Origin: Silurus meridionalis
Taxonomy: Eukaryota > Chordata > Actinopteri > Siluriformes > Siluridae
DNA length: 64,000 nucleotides
Reading direction: 5' to 3'
Assembly: GCF_014805685.1 (NCBI RefSeq)
Contig: NC_060884.1
Location: forward strand, 12,178,356-12,242,355
Position 1 is the first letter of the stretch, and every line of letters starts with the position of its first letter. Positions 1 through 14,110 of the stretch are shown here, piece after piece. Under the pieces are notes generated by a model that saw only the letters and a program-made list of their open reading frames with translations, did not search any database and was not told the origin of the DNA. Position numbers and translations under genes: made by a program.

Positions 1-165
1 AGGATTCCAAACATTTGTACGAAAACAAGAACAGATAAAAGTTTTATTTTTTTAGAAATTATGACATGTTAAAAGAAAATCAATAAATAGCTTTGATCAC
101 CAAACCAAGGGTGGTATACAGGCAGTACATCATGGGGAAGTTCCCAGCCTCTGCAGGCTCTGATA

Positions 166-170
<5 letters not shown>

Positions 171-201
<31 letters not shown>
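171..201. repeat. (CA)n microsatellite
   Basis: Perfect CA run of 31 bp. Confidence 0.95.
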
Positions 202-203
<2 letters not shown>

Positions 204-746
204 ACACAATTGTAGCACAAAATATACATTGTACATAGGAAGCGAAGGAGAAAGTGTGTGAGTGAAACAGACAGAACTGCCAAAGTACATATATGATTCG
301 ATTACAACTTACTCTAACCCATCACATATGTGAGTTATTTACCAGCACATCGTACTTCACTGCTCTGAGATCATTTCCCCAGTGAGTGAAGTCCATCTCC
401 TGAGGCACACCAGCCTCTCTTTCCCCTCAGGCCGAAAAATATCATTAACATTATTATTGTTTGACTCTTTTTTTCCCTCCCCCTCTCCCTATTTCTTGTT
501 AATTCAAAGGACTCACATTTACAGTGCCCATTCTATTGACTGTATAATTTTCATAAAGCTTGCATTTGCAAGTATGCAGTGGTTTGAAACAACAGAAAAC
601 ACATAGCCTGCGTGCAATCATGTAAATCATTTTGATTATTCATGCAGTTATCTGTAGCACATATTCACTCATGGATTTGCACCGTTAATGCCTTGGATTT
701 TGAGAGTTAATGCCTCAGACGATGATCGGCTAAGAAGGGCAGCATG

Positions 747-754
<8 letters not shown>

Positions 755-797
<43 letters not shown>
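755..797. repeat. (CT)n microsatellite
   Basis: Perfect CT run, about 43 bp. Confidence 0.95.
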
Positions 798-803
<6 letters not shown>

Positions 804-2439
804 TCAGATGGTGTACAAAGGCATCGGAGTCTCTCAGTGACAGACCTGACCTGACTTTGATGTACAGTGTCCTGCTAAGAGAGACAAAAAACCTGACTAA
901 AAATAAAAGTATTGTTCAGAGACCCCATTGTCATCACAGCATCATTTAATACTGTAACAGCGGAACCTATAGCAGAACCTTTGTTAGGCTGGTTTAACTA
1001 ATGACAGCAGTAGTTGCCTCTTTTAGGTAAATGACATTTTGCATTGAGTCCATTTTCCTTGTTTCCTGCTCCCTTTACACCACTGCTACCCACTAAACCC
1101 TTTCCAAACTCAGCATGGTTGATGTTTGACTAAAGGGCGTACGAAATTGCAGTTAAAAGCTAGCCAGAGACATACTGTAAACTCCCTACAGAACAATAAT
1201 CTTTCATAATTTAGAACACTGCACAGGTCCTGCCGCTGTAGTGTCTGCTTGCATAATCATCAATGATATAAAGATGGCTGAGCACAAGCAGTAAGCCTTT
1301 GTTGCAGACAGCACCCCAAAATGGCAATTAAAACAAACTAGTGCTTGGGACTACTTCCTATAAATATCCCTGAACTGCAATTTGCGTCATCTTGTAATCA
1401 GGATGGAAGGAATTGAGAAAATTATTAAACTGAGCAGTGTTTATAACAAGCTGACAATGACAACCATTTATATAACTCATATACAATATACTGTATACTA
1501 ATTGCCCATGCATGTGAATGAGTATGTCAGTGTTTTTCCCTGGTGTACTGTAGTGGAATATTCCCAAGATTTGCTCCAGATCGCCCATGATCTAGATCAA
1601 GACCCTTAAAATACAAACAATCCTGCCTATGAATGAAATAAAAGCTAATAAGAACCAGGTACTGTTATTTTCTTTGCAAAGTGACAGTTAGTGCACCACA
1701 ACATGACCCTTTTTCTATGATTTTAATGTGTACATATTACTTTATACACATATTTGCAGACACATATGTCTGCAAACACATCTGCACCATTACTGCAGTT
1801 CTAGGTAGATGAGTGCTTGACAAGACTCTTTCTGCAGTCCTTGAAATATCAACTGCAATATTACTTTTATGTACTCTAATCTTAAATTGTGTGCGATTAT
1901 GCATAGGTAAGCAGGCTGCTTCTTAATGTGTCCAGTTAATGGAGTGTTAGAAAGGGCTGTGGCTGTTAGCCACACAATTTTCACCCTTAAGAGACAAATA
2001 GCATTTGCTACTGACAGCATTTTAGTTAATGCATCATAAATTGATGGTGTCTGTTTGTATATACTTTGAAAATTTTTTTAAATGAATGTAAGTTTATATG
2101 TAACACTTTAATTAATGTAAGTTCATATAAATGCTCTTCATTTCTAAGTTAAAACTTAATGATGGTATGGGAATGACAAAACAGGTTTATCTCTAGTAAC
2201 AGGGAGCTCTTATATTGTATTGTATACATTCAAAAACCAAAGAAATATAGCTATTATTTAAGTACAGTATACACTAAATATAAATTTCCCCTTAGTTTCT
2301 TTATTGATTTTTAAGTCTTCAAATCTCTAATCATATATTACATATTACAAGTCATATAAATATTTCAAGAATAAAATGATGGTAGTGGAAGAAACAAATC
2401 CACACTTGATGTTAGTGATGGTGTAATATTGCTTATGCA

Positions 2440-2840
2440 CTAGTGGATATCTTAATTATCTGGCCAATGGCCTCATTCAACTAGCTTAATGATGGCCAAT
2501 ACAGGCTCAGTCTCGCTTAAGGAATACATTGTATTACTCAATCTCTCTCACTCTGCCCCAACACCCATCCACACATAAACACTCCTCTCCGCTCGTTTAA
2601 GGGCTATTCTGTAATATAGATCATTTCATCGCAGAGGTAATGGCCAACAGGAGCCTGCGTTTCATTATAACAATTGCTTGAATTTTATATCCTGCTCTCG
2701 ATTTCTCTCTCTCTCTCTCTTCCTCTTGCTCCCTCATCTCTTTATCTTACTTTGTGAAATCAGCAGCCATGAGTTTATGATTTGGGATTTGCGCAGACAA
2801 CGACACTTGAGCCAAACTGCTATTCTCTATTCTCTATAGA
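2440..2840. other. Complex non-coding block, candidate conserved element
   Basis: Balanced base composition with homeodomain-like TAAT cores and no ORF or repeat signature, in an otherwise AT-rich desert. Typical look of a developmental-gene CNE, but conservation cannot be checked here. Confidence 0.3.
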
Positions 2841-3537
2841 GAAAATTTTATTTCTTTTTTTTTTGTTCATGTGCGAGAGCATGATGGACAGCAAAGGGTA
2901 ACACAAACTGAAGATGGGTCAGAAAAAAACTAGAAAACTATGAATAATATACATTGTATGAAATTATCCTTGTCAAGTTAAAAAAACAGAATGAGACTTG
3001 CAAAAATCACATAGAATTGTTCATGACAGTAAACAGACATTAATGTTATAAACTGTGTAATAATATATATGTTAATAGCAATTTTTTTTCCTTTTGATTA
3101 TACACTGGGTGCTTTTTGACTAATTTTCTGTGCCATCCCACTTGAGAAGTGGTTCTTTAAACACTATAAATGTCTATATAAAGTAACTATTATATATATG
3201 CACATCTGTTAGTGTGAGTGAGCATGTATTTTCTGTCATATGAATATTTTCTGTTAATTACATTAGCATGTGTCTCTCCCACTGCCACACAAGGTGAATC
3301 TTTGTTCACTTACCTTCCAACTGTACCTGAGAACTATTGATCTACAGCATGTTGTCATTCAAGTGATAATTAGGCCAAGGTCATGGGTCATGCTCCAATC
3401 CTTTTGAACATCTGGAAGAGGCTTCCTCAAGGACAATGAAAACAGCAGGACTCTGAACCACTCTGAGTCTGGCCTCCATACAAATGATCTAATTAATTCC
3501 AACACTAGATCATGTGCTACCTGGTGCTACATGAGCT

Positions 3538-4460
3538 ACAGTGGATATAAAAAGTTAAAATTGCTTATTTTTGTGATGTAAAAAAAAAGAAATTAAGAAA
3601 ACAATCGTCAAATCGTTTTTCAAGTAAATAAAATCGAATTAATCAAATAATCAAAAAAAAGAGAGAAAAAATGTATAATGGAAAATGTGAAAATGTGCTT
3701 GGAATCAAACAATCATATTCAAATTCATGCTCAAAAGTGATTTTCGTACATTTTTATCATTTACGTGATTCTGATGCACCTCAAATAAAGATCAGCTGTT
3801 AATCCAGACTTTTCTTGGCACTATTGGTTTCATCTGATTGCTGATGACGCTAACAATACGATTTTCACGACAGTGGACGGACCAAAGAAGACCATGAAGG
3901 CTGTCATCAACAATTGATCGGAGAAAATAGGGCACCACGGTGGCATCTTCAAGAACAGGACATCCAACGAAAAATATATCAGTGAGGCTGGCAAAAGGAC
4001 TTACAGCAACATTAAATTTAGTGCACGAATATCTGACAAATCCTGTTAACTCCCTAAATGTGACTACAATCTCTTATAGGCACCCAAGTCCACTCCAAAC
4101 CATGTGGTGAGTATTTTCAACAAGATTAAGTATCTTAACAACAAAGAGCATAACTGTGATCAAGCATGGAGGTAGCAGCATCCTATTTTGGGACTACTTC
4201 TAGTTTAGAGAGACGGCATCACAAATAGCCTCAAATAGTAATCTATTTTGACACAAATCCTGCAGGCCCATGTTATATGATTGAAAATTAATCTAACTAA
4301 AAAGACAACACTAACTTCAGAAGAACAATATTTTGGAAAGACCCATATGTGAATCCTATGAAACACCTGTGAAAAGATACTGACACTATTTAATGTCTGG
4401 TGTAGTTCTTTTTTTCTTTTAAGTGTTAGTTAAGTGGTGTGTACACTTACACAATTAGTG
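3538..4460 (+). mobile_element. Ancient Tc1-like relic (family D)
   Basis: Begins 'tacagtggatataaaaagtt', a Tc1-type terminal sequence, and ends near 'gtggtgtgtacacttacaca'. The interior keeps fragments such as DHEGCHQQLIGENRAPRWHL (about 3890) and IKHGGSSILFWDYF (about 4160), equivalents of transposase SIMLWG motifs. Many stops and indels. Confidence 0.7.
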
Positions 4461-6342
4461 TATTGTACTTTTTTGTTTGTTAAACTTTTACCCTAAAACG
4501 TTTCTATTTATGTTTCACTTGAATCTTGTCAGTTGCTCTATCACATTAACAGTGGTGTGTAGACTTTTAATATCTATTGTACATATGGAAAAAGCAGTTT
4601 TCATGTATCAGCAGCAGAAACAGATAAGCTTTAAAAGGGTTAGCACATGCAGAAGGCAGTTTCTCTCACCCACTCATGTGTCTAAGCCTGAATACAGATG
4701 TGATGACTGTAGGAAAGGATTTTATTAAAAGTTGGAATGGTGTAAAACATTATGCTCATTCAAATGAGTGAATCGCTGCAGCATTTCTCATGCATGTTCG
4801 TGATCAGCGAGTTTGAGGCCTCATAACAGATACGCAGCAAAACATACATAGACATTGATTATTCATTTCCTTCACACTCTGTGCTACAGATAAAAGTTTG
4901 ATGCAGCATTTAAATAATTTGCATGCATGTAAGTTTTCACTGTTGGTTTATAATGACCCTTTTTACTACGCAATATCTAACACAAATTAGTGTGTTACTT
5001 GTTACAATAAATATTGTACATACATATGAAATATGAGCATGTCGATTACTAACAGTTTGTTGGCTTTGGTTCAATTCAATGTCAAATCTCAAGAAAAATG
5101 TATACTTCTTGACAAGAAAATGCAGCTCAGTCTAGAGACTGCAATGAATTGTCTTTCTTGAGTTTATGTTTTTTTTCCCATGAATCTGTTTGCAGATTGA
5201 AAATGTGTTTACTGTAGATGTTTATTGCAAAAGTCCACTGAACAAAACTGCAGATGTTCGACTCTCTAAATAATGAAAGTGTTTAGCAAGAATTGCAATA
5301 AAAATAATCCTAAAAACATAGCAAAATGGCCAAACAAACTTAATTGAATGATGTATGATACTCTTTATAAATGTACAAAGTTATGTCTGTTAAACGATAA
5401 AGGTATTTGTTTCTGGGAAACACATGCAGTATGCAAGATTGTTACACAGATTATGCACACAGAGGCAGATTCAGTGTAAGACACACACACACAGAGGGAA
5501 GCAGCTTTATCTATGTTTCGGGAACACATCGTTTGCATGTTTTAAATGTACATGAACAAACTAAACTGTTTTTTAATCCTCGCATGCAAATGTACAACAC
5601 AAATGGAAATGAGAGGGCCCAGGGACAGCGCAGAGGCACAAGCAGTGCAAATGTTGCCCTCTTGTGGTTTCACTGCTGACAGATACACAGCAGAAGAACA
5701 TGATTCTCAGTTTCTGTCCCGGAGACCATATTCTCTTTCTAGATCTCTGTTTTGTGTGATCTAACACACCTAATTAACCTCATTAGCTAATTAGCCACTA
5801 TGAATCAGCTGTGTTCGAGCAACGAAAACTTAAAGCATGAGTTGTACCAGACTGCGAAAGTTTTAGAAGCACTGGAGTAAAGGAATTCTTTTGTTTCCTT
5901 AAAAAAATACTACAATAAGAGAAGCCCTGAGGGACCTTCTGGGTTTGAAATCTAGGCTAGGATGGAAATGATGATTTGTGACATGGTACACTGATTTAAT
6001 CTGTTTGAAAGAATGATGTCGTGCTCTGTTTCAAAGAATTATGTCTGAAGCTGTCAGGTACAAATTATCCAAAATTCTCTTCCTGTACAGATCAGATTTG
6101 ATTAAGAATTCATAGCAATGTAGAAAGCTGAAATGTCTGCTGCAGTCATTTATGCTCAATTTAGGCTAAAGTACAGCCTTTTAACTTTTAAAGGCACATC
6201 ATTGATTGAAAGATTTGAAGGATGTGTGTTTTGAAGATTCCTGAAGAAATATAGTTTCTTATGTTTCATTCCCTTTTACATTAATAATGTTACCATAAAA
6301 ACGTGCAACAATTGATTTTTTTTTTTCTTACACCATTCCTTG

Positions 6343-6344
<2 letters not shown>

Positions 6345-6372
<28 letters not shown>
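6345..6372. repeat. (GT)n microsatellite
   Basis: GT run of about 28 bp. Confidence 0.95.
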
Positions 6373-6377
<5 letters not shown>

Positions 6378-7765
6378 AATTGCAGTTTTTTGAGTGGTGT
6401 GCTAAATTTTTTTTTGTGCCCTCCAGAAACTTTTTTCACAGGCATTAATTGTCTTATGGGAGCAAACGATGGGCTCCTTAATTGATCTGACCTTTTAGTG
6501 GCGCTATTTAAAATCTCCAATCCTCCACTCATTGTTCCATCTGCCATTTTAAAAACGACATCTGCTTAACTGTATTTTGCCTGGTAATCTCTGTTCAGTT
6601 ATTTAAAAAAAAATAATAATGTATGCTCAAGCAGATGTTCAGGTTTTTGGGTTTTTTTTGGTTTTATATATATTTATATAATAGATGGTGTAAGCTATTC
6701 AGATACTGATTACTAAAATTAGATACTCTGTCTCAAATGTCTGAATTCAATCTTATATCAGACTCAAATGCCACAGTGGATTCATCTAATCCATTTTAAC
6801 ATGGGATACAGGGTGTGGTCCATTATAATAGAAGGCGGCAATAACCTACTGCTTGCAAGGGCTACTACAGTCAGAACTCTGGAGGGTCCACTTATTTAAT
6901 AGCTTAAAATATGTAAGGGATTCAGTGTCATTTTTCAAAGCTGAAGCTCGAGTGAAGCTGACACAAAGTATGACAAATGAATAAAGAGCAAGCAGAGAAA
7001 AGCAATGAAAATTTCCCTGCACTGCCACAAGTTTTACTGAATCTGTACGTAGACCTTAATGTCTGATTTTGTAAATTTGTCTTAGAAAAGGAATTTTATC
7101 ATATTTAAATCATATTGCTATTATATTTTGTCATATTTAATAGTATATATTAGGTTAATTATATTATATTACTTCAATTCTAATGTCTGTGTGTTAAACA
7201 ATTTCTGGACTTCGCTAAATTAGGTTTTATTATGGTTTATATACTTATGTATTAAATAATGCACGGTATACAGTTAGGAATGTGGAACATGATTTTTCTA
7301 ATTCTATTTTTTATTTAAATAAACAGTAAAAAGATCTCTCTAAAAAAGCTCTACTTGCATTCCTATAGGACTGACTCTTGTATTAGAAGCAGCTGTATAT
7401 GTGATTTTGCATTATAGTTGTAGCTAATCGCAACATTTCCCAGTTTAACCACACACTTGCGTTTGTGCTATTGTTTTACAGTATATAACAGTTCTATAAC
7501 TTTATACTGAGTAAGTGACATTTCAGACTCTTCAGACTTTCTTTTTGCTTTGCTTGCAGTACTGGATACTGAAGAAGCCATACTCAATTAATACCTAGCT
7601 GACTTGCTCACGCTGATTTGTACGTTCCTGTTAAAGAAATATTCTTGTCTAAAAGTACATTTTCTTGAAAGTTTCATCTTATTATGTCACTAAAACTACT
7701 GTATTAACTGTTTCAATCTAGAAAGTGAATTTATTTTTAATGTGGTGAACACAGATAAGCATTGT

Positions 7766-7766
<1 letters not shown>

Positions 7767-7833
<67 letters not shown>
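7767..7833. repeat. (CA)n microsatellite
   Basis: Perfect CA run, 67 bp. Confidence 0.97.
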
Positions 7834-7835
<2 letters not shown>

Positions 7836-9837
7836 TAAACATCCCAGTGTAGTTATAAGAATATTAGTCGTCTTGGAACTCCACACAACCAATCAAATTA
7901 GTGGACCCTGAAGAATATACAGGTACGAGTATAATAAGAATCTGAACCACTGTAAAATATCACTGTAAATTAATGCTATAACTATTACTATACTTTTTAA
8001 TCATCATTAACACATCCTAACAAAGTAAATAAAATCTAAGGTAATTTTAATTGTTTTCATATTGAACATGAAGCCCAACTTTTTTTTATTGTGCACTATG
8101 GGATGTCACGTAATCAGTAAGACAGAGAAGTGTAGTGTTAATTCTTTAAATCTCAGGTTACTTGTGGTGCAAAAACTGGATATATTTATATATAGCTGCT
8201 AATGCAAGACTATTTTACATCCAGCCGAAGAGACAGAAAAGAGAAATAAAAGTGTATTAAATGTTTAGAAATAGTTTTTGCTCCTGCTTAAAACCACAGG
8301 GGGCAGCAGTATATTACATTTACAGTGCGAAAGAATGAACATGTAGAGTATACAGGGTACTTCAGAATATTATCTCATTAAAAAAAACCTTAGTTTGACA
8401 TATCTTAAAAGGCAGTTAGTGATCACCAATTACAACTTCGGATACATAACCTCAAACTTCTCCTGTAACGCATCATGAGCGTGTATACCGGGTGCATTTA
8501 TAAACTCCTGTTTTTTCGCTTTCATTTACTTTTTTCTTGGTAGACGTATATATTTTATTAGTGAATTCCATATTTGCAAATGCACTGCAATCTTACTGTA
8601 CCTCATTTTTAACACAGAGAAAAGAGTTGGTTTAAAAAGTATATAATGCATGAAATAAAGCCATACATCTATCTACAATACATGTTTTGGAGTCTTGTGC
8701 TTTATGTCAAGTTCAGTTGAGTCTTTATTATGTCTAATCTCACAAACTAACCTCTAATTACGTATTAAACTATTAACCCTGTAGTAAACTATTAACCTCT
8801 AATTGTATCTACTTTCTGTAATACCAAATTATGATCTAGGCTTGTAGACCAATATCCATGCACACTTCATGTCCAAAACAAAACATTCTTTCAAGTAAAC
8901 TCTTAAAAGTATTTTAGTAAAAGAAATACTTTCAAACACAATACTATGGAATACACCAGAAATGTTCCTGATCTTACAATTAAGTGAAGATCAATTTAGT
9001 CTCATAAATAAAGCATAGAAAATAAACAAGACATCAAGAACAATAATCATGATCATGATCATCATATTCAGCTAAATTGATTTATGGTCAGCAGGAAAAG
9101 GGAGCTAATTGGTTGAATATATAACATAAATATAAAGGAAGAGATTTGTTTTATTTTATTATATTTAGTTCAATTTTTTGTTTCTCAATAGGACAGAGGT
9201 GGGGTAGAATTGTGATGAAAGAGATATGACCAATATAGCACCCAGCACCAGCAAAGATTATGGAGTTTTTTTTTTCTCTCATAAATATAGATAAAAAGAT
9301 AAAAGCATCATGTAGCGTCAGTGTTTTGTCTATTTGAGTGATGATCTCAGCTAATTAAAGGCAGCTCTTAATACTTTTACTCTGCAGAAAAATGACTTAT
9401 ATCCTATGCAGGATCAGTCCTGAAGGATAACTATAGCTTGCCAGATGATTAGTCCTTGGATTTCATGGGCTCTGTCTTATGTCCTTTCTTGAATGTGTTG
9501 TCGATTTTTACATCCCACTTGAGAACTTAATTGTCTGCCTTGGCATTTTCCAATAGATAAATTTCCCATAGCATGTAGTCTTCTTGGAGGTTATTATACC
9601 TGCAGGGTGTGAAATTAATGACATATAATTGGCTGATTAAACATTTATTGATTAGAGCATTCTTGGGTGATATGGAAGAAAGGATTGGTACCCATCCTCT
9701 GTTTACCAGCCACATATCAATAAAATGCACCAAGTCAATAAAAAAACATGTTTTAAGCTGTTGGCAGAAAAAATAAAGGCTTTTATTGCTTGATCAAAAT
9801 ATGCCAAGTAAACAGTTGTTGGCATTCAATCAATATA

Positions 9838-10140
9838 GAGTCAAGTCAAGTCAAGTCAAGTTTATTTCTATAGCGCTTTTCACAACCGACATTGTCTCAA
9901 AGTAGCTTTACAGAATTTTAACAGTTAAGGTGAATGATGTGTATTTATCCCTGATGAGCAGCCGTGGCGACTGTGGCAAGGAAAAACTCCCTTAGATGTG
10001 ATGAGGAAAAAACTTTGAGAGGAACCAGACTCAAAAGGGGAACCCATCCTCATTTGGGTGACATCAAGAGTGTGATTATAGTCTTTAAACAATACAGAAC
10101 ACTGGAGAGTGAGAACTAACATGAGCACTGGAGTGTGTGA
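9838..10140. repeat. Interspersed repeat with a TCAAG-tail, copy 1
   Basis: Starts with (TCAAG)n, then 'tttatttctatagcgctttt' and a block containing 'ggcaaggaaaaactccctta' and 'aggaaccagactcaaaaggg'. A more diverged copy lies at 13980-14100. The class is unclear; it resembles a family common in otophysan fish. An ORF over it on the minus strand is not a gene. Confidence 0.7.
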
Positions 10141-10574
10141 TTATGAGTGATGTCTTTTCTAAAGTCTTATACAGTCATTTATGATTATAAAACTAGGAGC
10201 TACTGAGCAACTCATAAAATAGCTCAACATTTGAGATCATCATAAATCCAACACCAGTTTCTTAATGACAGAGCCTTTAAACACTTAAGGAGGTCCAAAC
10301 TCAACATGAAGTGGGATCCATTTGGTCCTGGTACGTCTCTAGATGGTTCGGGATGTTTGCAGGGTCGGCATTCTTAAAGGTCCATAATCTTCATGAGGTC
10401 TCCAACAACAGTTTTCAAAATATGTAAAATTGAATATTAATAGCAAAGTAACTCTAATTTTAAAATGACAATGTGACACCAACACACATCTCAAACACAG
10501 CACCAGTCATTTTTAGAAACCCTCTGAGAGTCTGTGCAAAGATGTGTTATTTTTTAACATTAGCAAACAGTCAT

Positions 10575-11000
10575 TGGCACATTATCCTCATTCAAGGTCA
10601 GTCCTGTGCTGCTCTCTAGCTGCTGATGGACACGTGGTCCCTCCAGACCCAGTGTGCAGAACGCACTCAACCTGGAACATCTGTTCACCAGCGGCCCTAG
10701 CTGCTCTGATCTGACACACCAAACCTATTCCCTCTTCAGGGCCAGATGGCAGCCCGATCTCTTGCTCTCTGGAGCGCTGTCCACCACAGCAGCCCAAACC
10801 TAGGCAAGAGCCAGCCAAATAACCCCGTCTACACTCACTGCCTGCCCCACAGGTACCGCCCCAGGCCTGGGCACTGCCACTCACAGATGACCAGCCTCCA
10901 GTGGCTCCAGCAGTCCCTCCTGTCAAAAGACAAATTGTCTGACAGCCTGCGTTTTTATGAATTCACCCCCAGGTCTTGGTTGCAGAAAGGAGGTTAAAGA
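10575..11000. other. GC-rich island without a recognisable gene
   Basis: About 420 bp at roughly 55-60% GC inside AT-rich DNA. The two ORFs over it (112 and 83 codons, opposite strands) show no domain I recognise and are low in plausible protein signal. It could be a decayed exon, a repeat fragment or an old insertion. Confidence 0.35.
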
Positions 11001-11363
11001 AAATCCTTGGCCCACTCAGCTTTGTGACAGAAATGGATTATTTTATTTAAAAGTTTTAATGGGTTGAGGACTTTATGATATTTGCTTGCCTCTATGGCTT
11101 CCATATAAAGGCTGATAATAAAGAACAGGGAGATGTGTCATCAAAGGTTTATATTACGAATGATCTTGTTTAGATTTGATTAATGGAATTATGGAAAAGA
11201 CCAGCACTGCTATTTTTTAGCACAACCTCATAATTATACATTAAACTCACAGATCTTGAAGGATTAGACAAGATGAAAATATAAAATCACGGTATTAACA
11301 TCAAATTAACATCAAATAAGTTTCTTCATTGTATTGTAGAAAAAATATTTTGTTAAAGATATG

Positions 11364-11368
<5 letters not shown>

Positions 11369-11448
<80 letters not shown>
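11369..11448. repeat. (TA)n microsatellite
   Basis: Perfect TA run, 80 bp. Confidence 0.97.
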
Positions 11449-11452
<4 letters not shown>

Positions 11453-11932
11453 TCATTTTTAGATTCATTCATTACATAGAAATAATTTATATTTCAAGAT
11501 GCTTGAAACAATGTAATCATACACATCCCATACACTGCATAATACAAATACCAGAAACATTCATTATTTCTGTAATATTTAATACAGTTTCTGTCTCAGC
11601 AAGGTTATAAATATTCATTTGATACACAAATTGCATTAAGAATATTAAGGGCATTCTGTACGGGTGAGTTCGGTGAAAGCAGAGCTTTTCATGGCTTATC
11701 AGACAGGCATAATCTTTGTCTCTGTTTTTATGCAGTGCACAAATCTATGAGTTGGTATCTTAAATGAGATACACAGGAGTGTAAAGCAAGTGCGATAAGA
11801 AAGAAGGTGCATGTGCTTGTCCATGTTTGTCCATCTCATCTCAGTTGCATGCCATATTGAAAAAAGTAAACACATCAAAGTGTATGTTCACAATGTATAT
11901 TTATAATACTACTATTACTACTAATAATAATA

Positions 11933-11991
11933 GGAAGAAAAAGAAGAAGAAGAAGAAAAAGAAGAAGAAGAAGAAAAAGAAGAAGAAGAAG
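11933..11991. repeat. (GAA)n purine tract
   Basis: GAA units with periodic GAAAAA interruptions; all purine over about 59 bp. The Lys-repeat ORF over it is not a gene. Confidence 0.93.
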
Positions 11992-13979
11992 ATGAATTTG
12001 AAAAACAATATTAAAATAAAGGTTGGTCAAGGGTTAAAGTGAAACACACGGGAGTATGTTAATATGGGACTATATTCTAATTATTATATTTGAATTAGCA
12101 CTCATTAATATATTCTGAATATTATAGTAAACACTGCCCACTTCACCCCTGACCTGCACATCAAATACCACACCACTTGGAACAAGAAATAGTAATACTG
12201 TTGCTATTTATGTATGGCTGTATAATTATTATTATTATTATTAATATATGCAGTTATTCATTTTTAGCTTGTCCTGAAATGTTTCCAAAAGTCATTTTAC
12301 AGTAACACAGCACGTTAATGTTTTCTCTTAACTGAAAAAGACCCTCGAAGAGATAATCTTGTTACAGCCCCTAGAATCACTGCCATTGCAGCTACTCATC
12401 CAGATTAGTAGCCCTAATTAAGATCTCATTTTACAGAGAACACTGAAGTATGCACTCACTTACAGCACTTACACGCATAACTGTGCAGAGAATCTCTACT
12501 TGACTTGGATTTTCTCTAGTACATATACATAAACTGCAAGATATATTCGAAAACCTTTACCGCAACACTTCATCACGCCATCATCACATACCTCACTGCT
12601 CACCAAAGAGACTTATCTGTAAAAAATGCTGTAGTATGCATTTTGTTAAATGTTATTATAATTGCAGGTGTTTTAGGTGGCTTTTTTTGGGTGTCTGAAG
12701 TCGTCTAATGTCAGAATTGACAAAATCTAATCTGTAAGCTCATTCAGTGCACATAATGAAAACGGTTTTCATTTTTGCTTTATTTGGGTTTAACAGGAGG
12801 GAAGTCCTCTAGTGATAATGTGTTTAATTGGACAGTGGACCTTACTCATTGAATTATTGACCAATGAATGTGTGACTCGCTCAGTGTGCAGAAACTGCAG
12901 GATTGTAATGCACTCCATGAGCATATCAAAAAGCTCCAGCAAAAGAATGCCAATATGACCGTGTGTGCACAGAGCATATATGAGCTTCAAGTGAATAAAT
13001 GCGTCATGTTAATACTGGTTAAGGATGCTGTTTGGAATGAGGATACATGACAATTACAATTATGTTACAAAATATTTTACTTAAACAGAAATTACTATTA
13101 GTTCATGCAAAATCATATTATGATTTGATTTGTGGAGACTGACAAATCTCTTGGTTAATTGATAGCGTAAAATTAAAACCTGCACTTTCACAAATTAAAT
13201 GCAGATGTGGTTTTCTTTGGTGGGGCATCAGTTCAGTTAATTAACCATCCATATAAAATTTCCACCTCCAGGTGCAATTACCATAATTGTTACCAAATAT
13301 TCCACTTAAAATGTGATACAATTAATCCAGTCAAATGAATATGTCCTGAAACAAAGGGACATTTTTATTTCATTTAAACAGACAGAGGAGTTTCAGTTCC
13401 GTACATGGATGGAAACTGAGGTGATATGAAAATGTTATCAATGTGTACCAAAAGTATTGCCATGTCTTTTTTTTTATTTACTTTATAATAAGCACACAAA
13501 ATAATTGCTATAGATAGATACTGTACAGATAAACAAACAAACAAACAAACAAATAAATGTATCACTAATACATATATGTTATATTCATAATGTGCAAATT
13601 GCCCTGCACAAATGATAAAACTACAAACTGTTTTAAATTCAAGTTATATATTGAATAATTTATTTGATTACCACAGATGTTCTGGGATTTATCATAAATA
13701 TAGGTAATATGAATATATAAAGTATATGAATATGAATTTTTATAAAATATAAAGTCAATATTTACAGTACATGCATGTAGGAAGTGATTTATATCATTAT
13801 TTTTATATAGTTATTGTAAAGTACACAGTAAAAATATATGCCTAAAATGTTAACAAAATTGCACACACAAATATATAAATATCATAGAGTAGAGAGCAAA
13901 CTAGAAACTTTAATGTAGCCTTAATATGTAAAATAAAAAAAATAAAAAAACATTAAATTAGATTTTTTTTTTGGTTATT

Positions 13980-14110
13980 TTAAAGCCAGTGGTGACCGTG
14001 GCCAGGAAAAGTTCCTTAGGATAGTATAAGGAAAAAAGTCTTGAGCGAAACCAATCTCAAAAGGGAACCCAGCCTGTTGATTCATTATAATTCCATCATC
14101 ATGGTAACCA
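13980..14110. repeat. Interspersed repeat, copy 2 (partial)
   Basis: 'ggccaggaaaagttccttag' and 'gcgaaaccaatctcaaaagg' align with the second half of the copy at 9960-10060. Lacks the TCAAG end. Confidence 0.65.

Larger units (their letters stand above)
4461..9837. other. Intergenic, no gene seen
   Basis: AT-rich sequence with only microsatellites and short spurious ORFs (e.g. 4477-4728, 5407-5679). No domain, splice pattern or RNA gene recognised. Confidence 0.6.

Noticed and set aside
10588..10997. Protein-coding gene on the GC-rich island
   Set aside because: The two antiparallel ORFs lack any recognised domain, splice structure or codon pattern I could defend.
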